A DNA stretch of 7,213 nt from Rhodoferax sp. (lineage in GTDB: Bacteria > Pseudomonadota > Gammaproteobacteria > Burkholderiales > Burkholderiaceae_C). Numbering within the stretch: position 1 is the stretch's first letter; each line of letters begins with the position of its first letter. This document shows positions 1 through 7,213 of this stretch, piece by piece. The stretch covers positions 1 through 7,213 of the forward strand of contig VERU01000127.1 in NCBI GenBank assembly GCA_018882485.1. Reading direction: 5' to 3'. The position numbers and the translations under genes are program-made. The notes under the pieces are model-generated. The model saw only the letters and a list, made by a program, of their open reading frames with translations, made no database searches and had not been told where the DNA came from.

Positions 1-163
1 CTTCGGGAGGGTCGCCGCGCGCGGTGATCAGGTCTCCGTCCTTGTAGCGCTTGACGTAGGCACATCGGAGTAGGTCGTGACGCAAGGATGGTGATAGGGT
101 CGAGAACCACCGGCCCGCATTGATGGCAGACCGCTCCTCGATGGTAAGAATGGGATCGTCCAT
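1..163 (-). CDS. Crp/Fnr-family transcriptional regulator, N-terminal fragment (3' end beyond window)
   Basis: An open frame starts with ATG at 163 and runs off the left edge without a stop, giving 54 codons. The visible protein begins MDDPILTIEERSAI and contains WFSTLSPSLRHDLL, then a Lys/Tyr-rich strand, and ends in DLITARGDPPE. This is the usual opening of the cyclic-nucleotide-binding (cupin-like) sensor domain of Crp/Fnr regulators: a short helix ending in 'F..L....R..L', then a β-strand and the G-D turn. No N-terminal cysteines of the Fnr Fe-S type are visible in this part. The HTH DNA-binding domain and any effector site lie outside the window, so the ligand cannot be judged. The gene lies 71 bp downstream of the enoyl-CoA hydratase/isomerase gene on the same strand, so it may be its own unit or the tail of that operon. 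No strong ribosome binding site precedes the ATG, so the start is moderately certain. Confidence 0.75.
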   Translation of the reverse strand, partial: MDDPILTIEERSAINAGRWFSTLSPSLRHDLLRCAYVKRYKDGDLITARGDPPE

Positions 164-234
164 GGGCTGTCGTGTCGGTGACTGTCCGGTGCGATGTGTC
201 GCGCCGAGCGACCACCAGGGCGGACGTCAGCGGT

Positions 235-1014
235 TCAGAGGTACTTCGCCGTGGTTTTGGTCAGGAAAGCCTGGATACCCGCGCCACCGTTGTCGTGGTG
301 CAGGTTGCGCACGAAGTGCTCGCACTCCCGCGCCATTTGATCGTCCAGAGGCTGCGACGAGGCCGCCCCCAGCAGGTGCTTGATGCTGGCGAGGGCGTTG
401 GGTGCCCGCTGGTTCAACTGCTCGGCCAGCGCTTTCGCGACGGTCAGGGAGTCGCCCGGCGCCGTGAGCCGGTTCACCAGTCCGAGTCCATGCAGGGCCT
501 CTGCGCTCAGTCGCTCGCCCAGCATCAGGATCTCGGTCGCCCGCTGGCGGGGCAGTGCCCGCCCCAGGTGCCAGCTGGCACCGCCGTCGGGCGATAAGGC
601 GATGTTGCTGTAGGCCATGACGAATTGGGCATCTTGTGCAGCGACGATCAGATCGCAGGCCAGCGCCAGCGAAAAACCGGCCCCCGCCGCCGCACCTTCG
701 ACCGCCGCAATCACCGGTTTGCCGCACTGCCTGAGGGCCTGGATCCATCGATTCAGGGACTGGATGCTGGCGCTCTGGACCGACTCGGGTCGCTCCCGAT
801 TGGCCTGAAGCCGGCGCAGGTTGCCACCGGCACAGAACCAGGGTCCCGCTCCGGTGAGGATCAGGCTGCGCACCGTGTCGTCCTGTGCAGCCGATACAAC
901 AGCCTGCAGTCCTGCTGCGTAAAGCTCCGGCCCGAGGGCGTTGCGGTTGTCCGGATCGCAGAGGGTGAGGATCAGGGTGTGACCGAGGTGCTCTGACAAC
1001 AGTTCGGCTGCCAC
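235..1014 (-). CDS. Enoyl-CoA hydratase/isomerase (crotonase) family protein, PaaG-like active site
   Basis: This is a 259-residue crotonase-fold protein, the usual family length, expected in the cytoplasm and acting on acyl-CoA thioesters. The oxyanion-hole motif FCAGGNL is at about residues 60-66, and the second oxyanion element AAAGAGFSLALACD at 108-121. In an ungapped alignment with rat mitochondrial enoyl-CoA hydratase, catalytic Glu144 corresponds to Ser115 and Glu164 to Tyr135. Asp143, in a P-D-G-G motif, sits where PaaG-type isomerases carry a conserved Asp. I therefore infer isomerase-type or otherwise altered chemistry rather than classic hydration. The start is GTG at 1014, which has an AGGAGG about 13 nt upstream and gives a natural N-terminus. 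A GTG at 1026 overlapping the preceding stop is possible but almost touches that AGGAGG. An in-frame start further upstream at 1248 would lie deep inside the preceding dehydrogenase gene and is not credible. The gene sits 8 bp after the 3-hydroxyacyl-CoA dehydrogenase gene, so the two are probably translated together. Confidence 0.9.
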   Translation of the reverse strand: MAAELLSEHLGHTLILTLCDPDNRNALGPELYAAGLQAVVSAAQDDTVRSLILTGAGPWFCAGGNLRRLQANRERPESVQSASIQSLNRWIQALRQCGKPVIAAVEGAAAGAGFSLALACDLIVAAQDAQFVMAYSNIALSPDGGASWHLGRALPRQRATEILMLGERLSAEALHGLGLVNRLTAPGDSLTVAKALAEQLNQRAPNALASIKHLLGAASSQPLDDQMARECEHFVRNLHHDNGGAGIQAFLTKTTAKYL

Positions 1015-1022
1015 GGTGATTC

Positions 1023-2549
1023 TCACTCCTCCTGGTGCAACAGGCTCAGACCGATGGCACCGCGTCGACGCAACCAGGGGCTCGGGCGGTAGCGGGGATC
1101 GCCGTAGACGGTCTGCATGTTGAACAGGACTTCCAGGATGTTGGCAGGCCCCCACAGGTTGCCCATGGCCAATGGGCCCATCGGATAGCCCAATCCCAGC
1201 GTGACGGCTGTCTCCAGGTCGGCAGGGCTGCAGATACCCTGCTGGCACATGTCGCTGGCAATGTTGACGATGGTTGCCACCACACGCTGGGTGACGAATC
1301 CACCGCTGTCACGGATCACGCTGACCGGCTTGCCATCGCGGGTCATCAGGGCATGGGCGGCACGCCGCATGTCGGGTCGGGTCGCCGGATTGGTGGCCAG
1401 CACCCGGCGGCGGGTGCGGGCATCTTCGATCAGCAGGTCAATCCCCACGGTTCGCGCGGGATCCAGCCGGTCCACCACGGCCACGGTGGTCACATCGAAG
1501 CCGAGCGGAGCCACCAGGGTCAGGGCTTGCGCGGAGGGTGAAGCGCCGGTTTCGATACGGGCTCCAATTTGCTTCAGCAACTGCAGCAGCTCGGCGCGCC
1601 GCGTGGACCTCGGAGACACCCAGACGGGAGGCATGTCCCCATCGCTCACGACCGGCGCATCGGCCTCGGGCGGGGTATCGGCCACTCCCTGCGAATACCG
1701 GTAGAACCCTTCGCCACTTTTGCGTCCCAGCAGGCCACCCGCGAGCCGCTGTGCGGTGATGACGCTGGGCCGGTAGCGCGGTTCCTCGTAGTACTGGTGA
1801 TAGACGGATTCCATCACAGGGTGTGAGACGTCCAGCGCGGTCAGGTCCATCAGCTCGAACGGGCCGAGCCGAAATCCGACCTGGTCTTTCAGGATTCGAT
1901 CGACCGTGGCAAAGTCGGTCACACCTTCACCCACCAGCCGAAGCGCTTCGGTTCCGTAACCTCGGCCGGCGTGGTTCACGATGAAGCCCGGGGTGTCCCG
2001 GGCCTGGACCGGGCTGTGCCCCATCTGGTGAGCGTAGGCCGCCAGTGACTCGCAGACAGTCGGGTCGGTCCGCAGTCCCGCGATGACCTCGACCACTTTC
2101 ATCAGCGGCACCGGATTGAAGAAATGGTAGCCCGCAAATCGCTGAGGACGCCGGAGTTGGGCGCCCAGGGCTGTCACCGACAGCGAGGACGTGTTGGTGG
2201 CGATGACGGCCCGTTCGCTGACTCGTTGTTCCAGTTGGGTGAACAGAGCGACTTTGACGTCCATGCGCTCGACGATGGCTTCGACGATCAGGTCGCACCC
2301 GGCCAGGTCGTCCAGCGATGAGGCACAGTGCAACCGCTGCTGCAACCGATCCAGGGCATCGGAATCAAGGCGACCCTTCTCCTGGAGCTTGGTCCACTGC
2401 GCAACAATCGCGGCTCGGGCGGCTTCGCAGGCCTGGGCCTGGGTATCGAAAAGCAGCACCCGACTGCCGGCTTGCGCCGCGATCTGGGCGATACCCCTGC
2501 CCATGGCGCCGGCTCCCACAATGCCGGTGAGGGGGAAAATGACGTTCAT
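1023..2549 (-). CDS. 3-hydroxyacyl-CoA dehydrogenase, long form with duplicated C-terminal domain (PaaH/HbdA-like)
   Basis: A 508-residue NAD-dependent dehydrogenase that should oxidise (S)-3-hydroxyacyl-CoA to 3-ketoacyl-CoA in a β-oxidation-type pathway. The N-terminal Rossmann domain has GAGAMG at residues 12-17 and Asp35 at the end of β2, which favours NAD over NADP. Catalytic residues line up with human short-chain HAD: Ser121 in NTSSL, His142 in GYHFFNP, Glu154 in KVVEVI and Asn192 in GFIVN. The first helical dimerisation domain follows, with GFRLGPFELMDLTALD. A divergent segment comes next, and then a second C-terminal domain over roughly the last 100 residues (DSGGFVTQRVVATIVN, GYPMGPLAMGNLWG). 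This two-C-domain arrangement of about 500 residues matches PaaH/PaaC-type and PHB-type enzymes rather than the 290-residue single-domain form. It lies 23 bp after the D-2-hydroxyacid dehydrogenase gene and 8 bp before the crotonase-family gene. A phenylacetate-specific role is not shown, because no other paa genes are present. Confidence 0.94.
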   Translation of the reverse strand: MNVIFPLTGIVGAGAMGRGIAQIAAQAGSRVLLFDTQAQACEAARAAIVAQWTKLQEKGRLDSDALDRLQQRLHCASSLDDLAGCDLIVEAIVERMDVKVALFTQLEQRVSERAVIATNTSSLSVTALGAQLRRPQRFAGYHFFNPVPLMKVVEVIAGLRTDPTVCESLAAYAHQMGHSPVQARDTPGFIVNHAGRGYGTEALRLVGEGVTDFATVDRILKDQVGFRLGPFELMDLTALDVSHPVMESVYHQYYEEPRYRPSVITAQRLAGGLLGRKSGEGFYRYSQGVADTPPEADAPVVSDGDMPPVWVSPRSTRRAELLQLLKQIGARIETGASPSAQALTLVAPLGFDVTTVAVVDRLDPARTVGIDLLIEDARTRRRVLATNPATRPDMRRAAHALMTRDGKPVSVIRDSGGFVTQRVVATIVNIASDMCQQGICSPADLETAVTLGLGYPMGPLAMGNLWGPANILEVLFNMQTVYGDPRYRPSPWLRRRGAIGLSLLHQEE

Positions 2550-2572
2550 GCCCGCATTATCCGATGCCCCTG

Positions 2573-3580
2573 TCAGCGCCTGACCTGCAGTGCTCCCGGA
2601 TTGACGATGTGGGTGGGTGTGCCGCGGATGAAGTTGATCACGTTGTCGAAGGCGGCACCGTAGTACATCTCGTAGCTTTCCTGTTCGACGTAGCCGATGT
2701 GCGGCGTACAGATGCAGTTTTCCAGTCGCAGCAGGGCGTGCCCCTGAAGGATGGGTTCGGATTCGAACACATCCACCGCAGCCAGCCCGGGTCGACCCCG
2801 ATTCAGAGCTGCCATCAGGGCGTCGGGCTCCAGCAACTCGGCACGAGAGGTGTTGACCAGCAATGCGGTTGGTTTCATCAGGCTCAGGTCTTCCAGTCGG
2901 ATGAGATGTCGTGTGTCCTCGGTCAGGCGCAGGTGCAAGGACACCACATCGCTATGTTCCAGAAAGTCCGAGCGGCTCGCAGCGGCCTGAAGCCCATCGA
3001 CCTCCGCCCTGGCCCGCGAAGCATCGCGGCCCCAGACCACCACCCGCATGCCAAAGGCGACACCGTAGCCAGCGACGATCTGCCCGATGCGTCCGTAGCC
3101 CCAGATGCCCAGGGTTTTGCCCTTGAGCACCGAACCCAGGCCGAAATTGGCGGGCATCGAGGCTGCCTTGAGACCGGACTGCTGCCACACCCCGTGCTTG
3201 AGGTTGCCGATGTACTGGGGTAGGCGTCGCATGGCCGCCATCACCAGCGCCCAGGTGAGCTCGGCCGTGGCCACAGGCGACCCCCCGCCATCGGCCACCG
3301 CGATGCCCCGCTCGGTGCATGCCGCCACGTCCACATGGGGACCAATGTGGCCGGTCTGGACCACCAACTTGAGCTTTGGCAACTTTTCGATCAGTTGCCG
3401 CGAGAGGTGGGTCCGCTCACGGTTCAACACGATCACATCGGCGTCTTTCAGCCTGACGGTCAATTGCCCCAATCCCTTGACGGTGTTGGTGTACACCTTG
3501 GCTTGAAAGGCCTCCAACTTGCTGGCGCAGGCCAGTTTTCGCACGGCATCCTGGTAGTCGTCGAGGATCACGATGTTCAT
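2573..3580 (-). CDS. D-2-hydroxyacid dehydrogenase family protein (NAD-dependent)
   Basis: A 335-residue protein of the D-isomer-specific 2-hydroxyacid dehydrogenase family (PGDH, glyoxylate/hydroxypyruvate reductase and relatives), which interconvert 2-hydroxyacids and 2-ketoacids using NAD(P)H. The N-terminal substrate lobe begins MNIVILDDYQDAV. The Rossmann motif GYGRIG is at 161-166 inside LKGKTLGIWGYGRIG. The catalytic triad is visible: Arg246 in NTSR, Glu275 in DVFESEP, and His294 in CTPHIGYVEQ. The substrate-loop segment around QTGHIGPHVDV replaces the more usual 'GxGxDxID' pattern, so the exact substrate cannot be read off. The residue following the β2 strand (VVWGRD) does not provide the clear acidic residue typical of NAD specificity, so the cofactor is uncertain. 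It is the first gene of a tight three-gene minus-strand run with 3-hydroxyacyl-CoA dehydrogenase and a crotonase-family protein. A potential leader hairpin lies just upstream of its ATG. Confidence 0.93.
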   Translation of the reverse strand: MNIVILDDYQDAVRKLACASKLEAFQAKVYTNTVKGLGQLTVRLKDADVIVLNRERTHLSRQLIEKLPKLKLVVQTGHIGPHVDVAACTERGIAVADGGGSPVATAELTWALVMAAMRRLPQYIGNLKHGVWQQSGLKAASMPANFGLGSVLKGKTLGIWGYGRIGQIVAGYGVAFGMRVVVWGRDASRARAEVDGLQAAASRSDFLEHSDVVSLHLRLTEDTRHLIRLEDLSLMKPTALLVNTSRAELLEPDALMAALNRGRPGLAAVDVFESEPILQGHALLRLENCICTPHIGYVEQESYEMYYGAAFDNVINFIRGTPTHIVNPGALQVRR

Positions 3581-3590
3581 GCCACCGATT

Positions 3591-3618
3591 GTGCCCTGCT
3601 GGCCGACGGGCCAGGCAC
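3591..3618 (-). other. Inverted repeat (hairpin) immediately upstream of the D-2-hydroxyacid dehydrogenase start
   Basis: GTGCC at 3591-3595 pairs with GGCAC at 3614-3618, and TGGCC at 3600-3604 pairs with GGCCA at 3609-3613. A four-base bulge (CTGC) lies on one arm and the loop is GACG. On the minus strand this GC-rich hairpin ends about 10 nt before the ATG at 3580 and is not followed by a T-run. It could end lexA-operon transcription in a Rho-assisted way, act as a translational leader structure, or mean nothing. The pairing is seen directly; the role is a guess. Confidence 0.4.
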
Positions 3619-3623
3619 GGGCG

Positions 3624-3647
3624 ACTGACGACCGGTTCTGCGTCAGT
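3624..3647 (-). other. Perfect 7-bp inverted repeat spanning the stop codon of the small lexA-linked gene
   Basis: ACTGACG at 3624-3630 and CGTCAGT at 3641-3647 are perfect inverted copies with a 10-base loop. The outer arm contains the stop codon (3643-3645) of the 114-codon gene. Its position at the 3' end of the lexA transcription unit fits a terminator, but no T-run follows on the minus strand and the stem is short, so intrinsic termination is doubtful. Confidence 0.35.
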
Positions 3648-3987
3648 GGCGGCGGCTGCTGCGCAGCGCTAGGCGATCGAGTTCGGCACAGACATCGGCC
3701 ATCCGACCCGAAATGACCATGCGTCCGGCCTGATGGGCGGATTGGTCCGCCTCAACGATACGACGCACGCGCAGCGGCACGGAGGCTCCGGGCAACCCTC
3801 GGGCGTCGGTGGCGGTCCAGCCACCCGCCTTGGGCCGGCGCGCCGACAGCGGAGCGTTGGGTGAGCAGGCCGGGCGATACCCGGGCCGCAGGGGCGCGGT
3901 TTGCGCGGAGGGCAGGGGCATGCAACGCTGCCAAAAGTGGCCCAGCGGGGCAACGATGTGCGCCATCATCCAGAGTGCGGTAGACAT
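3643..3987 (-). CDS. Uncharacterised 114-residue protein encoded just downstream of lexA
   Basis: I do not recognise a named family. The ATG at 3987 lies 21 bp after the lexA stop on the same strand, so it is probably co-transcribed with lexA and would rise in the SOS response. The protein starts with a mildly hydrophobic stretch (MSTALWMMAHIVAPLGHFW). A low-complexity Pro/Arg/Ala middle follows, then a more ordered tail with VRRIVEA and GRMVISGRMADVCAELDRLA near the C-terminus, and a basic end. The tail resembles, from memory only, the C-terminus of small conserved Burkholderiales proteins; this is unverified. The N-terminal half looks poorly constrained and the true start could be further in. 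The same DNA is open in other frames, as expected at this GC content. The lexA linkage, the lack of any competing gene and the ordered tail favour this frame. Confidence 0.6.
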   Translation of the reverse strand: MSTALWMMAHIVAPLGHFWQRCMPLPSAQTAPLRPGYRPACSPNAPLSARRPKAGGWTATDARGLPGASVPLRVRRIVEADQSAHQAGRMVISGRMADVCAELDRLALRSSRRH

Positions 3988-4008
3988 GGTGAGATTCCCG
4001 GTTGAAAC

Positions 4009-4683
4009 TTACATCAACATGGTGTTGCGGATCAGGCCGACTGCCAGGCCCTCGATTTCGAAAGGCTCGCCGGGCTCGACCACGATGGTCTGGTAATCCG
4101 GGTTTTCCGGATGCAGTTCGATCAGGTGCTTGTTGCGCTTGAAGCGCTTGACCGTGACTTCGTCACCCAGGCGGGCCACCACGATCTGCCCGTTCTTGGC
4201 TTCCCGCGTGGTCTGTACCGCCAGCAGATCACCATCCATGATGCCGGCGTCCCGCATGGACATGCCCCGCACCTTGAGGAGGTAGTCTGGCTTGCGCTGA
4301 AAAAGGCTGTTCTCGAGGTAGTACGTCTGGTCGATGTGCTCCTGGGCGAGAATCGGGGAGCCTGCAGCGACCCGGCCGACGAGCGGCAGCGCGAGTTGTG
4401 CGATGCCGGGCAGTGGCAGCAGAAACTGTTTGTTGCGGGATTCGTTGATGGACCGCAGCGCATCCCCGCGCAGTCGGATGCCGCGAGAGGTGCCGCTGAC
4501 CAGTTCGATCACGCCTTTGCGGGCCAGCGCCTGCAGGTGTTCTTCGACGGCGTTGGCCGACTTGAACCCGAGTTCGGTGGCGATCTCGGCCCGGGTGGGT
4601 GGTGCTCCGGTCCGTGCGATGGCGCTTTGGATCAGGTCGAGGATCTGCTGTTGACGGGCGGTGAGTTTGGGGCTCTCGATCAT
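4009..4683 (-). CDS. lexA: LexA, SOS-response transcriptional repressor
   Basis: A 224-residue repressor of DNA-damage genes that cleaves itself when RecA filaments form. The N-terminal winged HTH ([12 protein letters not shown], then [26 protein letters not shown], about residues 7-53) is followed by a wing with SGTSRGIRL. The S24 peptidase domain shows the cleavage bond Ala107-Gly108 in GRVAAGSP, nucleophile Ser142 in [10 protein letters not shown], and general-base Lys179 in VTVKRF. Each is exactly 23 residues further along than in E. coli LexA (84-85, 119, 156), so the extra length is all before the cleavage site, mainly in the linker. The start at 4683 is chosen because AGGAG lies 5 nt upstream and MIESPKLT is a typical LexA N-terminus. 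An in-frame ATG at 4725 would add 14 unlikely residues. The upstream region has two LexA boxes, implying autoregulation. Confidence 0.98.
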   Translation of the reverse strand: MIESPKLTARQQQILDLIQSAIARTGAPPTRAEIATELGFKSANAVEEHLQALARKGVIELVSGTSRGIRLRGDALRSINESRNKQFLLPLPGIAQLALPLVGRVAAGSPILAQEHIDQTYYLENSLFQRKPDYLLKVRGMSMRDAGIMDGDLLAVQTTREAKNGQIVVARLGDEVTVKRFKRNKHLIELHPENPDYQTIVVEPGEPFEIEGLAVGLIRNTMLM

Positions 4684-4688
4684 GGCTT

Positions 4689-4693
4689 CTCCT
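4689..4693 (-). promoter_or_regulatory. Ribosome binding site deciding the lexA start
   Basis: AGGAG on the minus strand is separated by five bases from the ATG at 4683. The upstream in-frame ATG at 4725 lacks a comparable site, which supports the shorter LexA. Confidence 0.75.
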
Positions 4694-4732
4694 GGGTCGG
4701 TTGGAAACATGAAGGCTGTCGGCATGGCGGCA

Positions 4733-4748
4733 CTGTTTTGATATCCAG
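4733..4748. promoter_or_regulatory. LexA (SOS) box 1
   Basis: CTGTTTTGATATCCAG matches the CTGT-N8-ACAG SOS operator with one mismatch. On the minus strand it reads CTGG-N8-ACAG with flanking TA, close to the wider TACTGT...ACAGTA consensus. It lies 50 bp upstream of the lexA ATG, in the expected early transcribed region. It is paired with a second box three bases away, which is similar to the tandem operators of E. coli lexA. Confidence 0.8.
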
Positions 4749-4751
4749 TAT

Positions 4752-4767
4752 CTGTATTTTTAACCAG
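4752..4767. promoter_or_regulatory. LexA (SOS) box 2
   Basis: CTGTATTTTTAACCAG is a second CTGT-N8-CCAG site with the same single deviation from the palindrome as box 1. Its centre is 19 bp from that of box 1. It covers the probable -10 region of lexA and ends 20 bp before the ATG of the divergent asparaginase gene. Confidence 0.8.
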
Positions 4768-4784
4768 TTTTTTACGATTGGCAA
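4756..4784 (-). promoter_or_regulatory. Candidate lexA promoter (σ70 type)
   Basis: On the minus strand TTGCCA (4784-4779) matches four or five positions of a -35 element. A 16- or 17-base spacer leads to TAAAAA or AAAAAT, each four of six for a -10. LexA box 2 covers the -10 region and box 1 lies just past the expected start point near 4750, a repressing arrangement. The -10 is weak, so this is a proposal. Confidence 0.4.
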
Positions 4785-4787
4785 GTC

Positions 4788-6564
<1,777 letters not shown>

Positions 6565-6575
6565 TCAGATTCGGA

Positions 6576-7213
6576 TCAGCGCCTGAACAGCTGGCGCACC
6601 CGTTCCAGATCCTGTGGCGTGTCCACGCCAGGGCCCGGCGCCTGATCGCACAGGTGCACGGCAATGCGGTGGCCGTGCCACATGGCCCGCAACTGCTCCA
6701 GCGCCTCCACCCGCTCGATCGGGGCCTGCGGCAGGCTCGGAAAGCGACGCAGAAAGGCGGCCCGGTAGCCGTAGATGCCGATGTGCCGCAGGGGCTGCAG
6801 CGGCGCTCCATCGCCGGTTGCGGCCAGTCCTTCAGGGCGGTCTCGCCAGTGGGGGATCGGAGCGCGGCTGAAATACAGTGCCAGGCCCTGTGCGTCGCAA
6901 ACCACTTTCACCACGTTCGGATTGAGCAGGTCGGCGTCGTCGTGGATGCGATGGGCCGCCGTGCTCATGCTTGCTTCCGGGTGCCGTTCCAGCAGTTGGG
7001 CCACGGCATCGACCAGCCCAGGATCGATCAGTGGTTCGTCACCCTGCACGTTGACCACGATATCGGGCCCCGACAGGCCCAGCAACTCGCAGGCCTCGGC
7101 CAGCCGGTCGCTGCCGCTGGGATGGTCTGGCCGCGTCATCAGTGCCTGAACCCCGTGGTTCTGGCAGGCCTGCATGACCTCTGCGCTGTCGGTGGCGACC
7201 ACCACCCGGGGCG
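6576..7213 (-). CDS. kdsB: 3-deoxy-manno-octulosonate cytidylyltransferase (5' end beyond window)
   Basis: KdsB activates Kdo with CTP to give CMP-Kdo for lipopolysaccharide inner-core synthesis, which marks the host as Gram-negative. The visible 211 residues begin within the RVVVATDS strand and continue to the window edge. The full-length family has about 250 residues, so roughly 40 are missing, including the nucleotide-binding P-A-R-x-x-S-x-R-L-P motif. Visible diagnostic motifs are [27 protein letters not shown] with its metal-binding Asp, [35 protein letters not shown] and, near the end, [12 protein letters not shown] with the second metal-site Asp. An internal GTG at 7205 could be mistaken for a start, but the frame is open upstream and the fold needs the missing N-terminus. 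adk follows on the same strand. Confidence 0.96.
   Translation of the reverse strand, partial: PRVVVATDSAEVMQACQNHGVQALMTRPDHPSGSDRLAEACELLGLSGPDIVVNVQGDEPLIDPGLVDAVAQLLERHPEASMSTAAHRIHDDADLLNPNVVKVVCDAQGLALYFSRAPIPHWRDRPEGLAATGDGAPLQPLRHIGIYGYRAAFLRRFPSLPQAPIERVEALEQLRAMWHGHRIAVHLCDQAPGPGVDTPQDLERVRQLFRR

Noticed and set aside
188..205. GGTGCGA-TGTG-TCGCGCC hairpin between the crotonase and Crp/Fnr genes
   Set aside because: On the transcribed minus strand the stem contains a C-A mismatch and no T-run follows, so neither a terminator nor a regulator site is supported.
1015..1248. An upstream extension of the crotonase frame to 1248
   Set aside because: The extra 78 residues lie inside the dehydrogenase gene, look like a shadow frame (Pro/His/Arg/Gly-rich), and do not match any crotonase N-terminus.
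2564..3223. A 219-codon plus-strand open frame opposite the D-2-hydroxyacid dehydrogenase gene
   Set aside because: The dehydrogenase motifs (GYGRIG, Arg246, Glu275, His294) settle the coding strand, and the antisense product has no family features.
4738..4778. A σ70 promoter for the asparaginase gene using TTGATA (4738) as -35
   Set aside because: No good -10 lies 16-18 bases downstream, and the TACGAT nearer the ATG has no matching -35, so its promoter cannot be placed.

Overview
The window is GC-rich and densely packed, and reads as ordinary chromosome from a betaproteobacterium, most likely Burkholderiales close to Comamonadaceae. This rests on the kdsB-adk pair, a LexA of about 224 residues with an extended linker, SOS boxes of the CTGT-N8-CCAG type, and the protein sequences themselves. 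No RNA gene, transposase, CRISPR array or phage gene is visible. I do not see a previously undescribed multi-gene system. The items worth a second look are regulatory or local.

Layout, from right to left. Most genes are on the minus strand. Housekeeping genes at the right end: a 5'-truncated kdsB (LPS Kdo activation) is followed after about 120 bp by adk (adenylate kinase). Centre: a plus-strand asparaginase gene runs convergently into adk, with stop codons overlapping by 20 bp, and is divergent from lexA. The 104 bp between the asparaginase and lexA start codons holds two tandem LexA boxes and a plausible lexA promoter. LexA therefore probably represses itself and could also affect the asparaginase gene. 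lexA is followed after about 21 bp by a small uncharacterised gene of 114 codons.

Left half: after a 62-bp gap with two inverted repeats comes a tight minus-strand run. It contains a D-2-hydroxyacid dehydrogenase family gene, a two-domain 3-hydroxyacyl-CoA dehydrogenase (PaaH/HbdA-like) and a crotonase-fold enoyl-CoA hydratase/isomerase. The gaps are 23 and 8 bp, so these are probably co-transcribed and act on acyl-CoA or hydroxy-acid intermediates. The crotonase-fold protein lacks both canonical hydratase glutamates and carries a PaaG-like aspartate, which suggests isomerase rather than hydratase chemistry. At the extreme left edge is the N-terminal part of a Crp/Fnr-type regulator on the same strand, cut by the window end.

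A sharply AT-rich stretch with a perfect short palindrome lies inside the asparaginase coding region, in the linker between its two lobes. It looks like an in-frame insertion of a small repeat. No stretch longer than about 120 bases lacks a gene.
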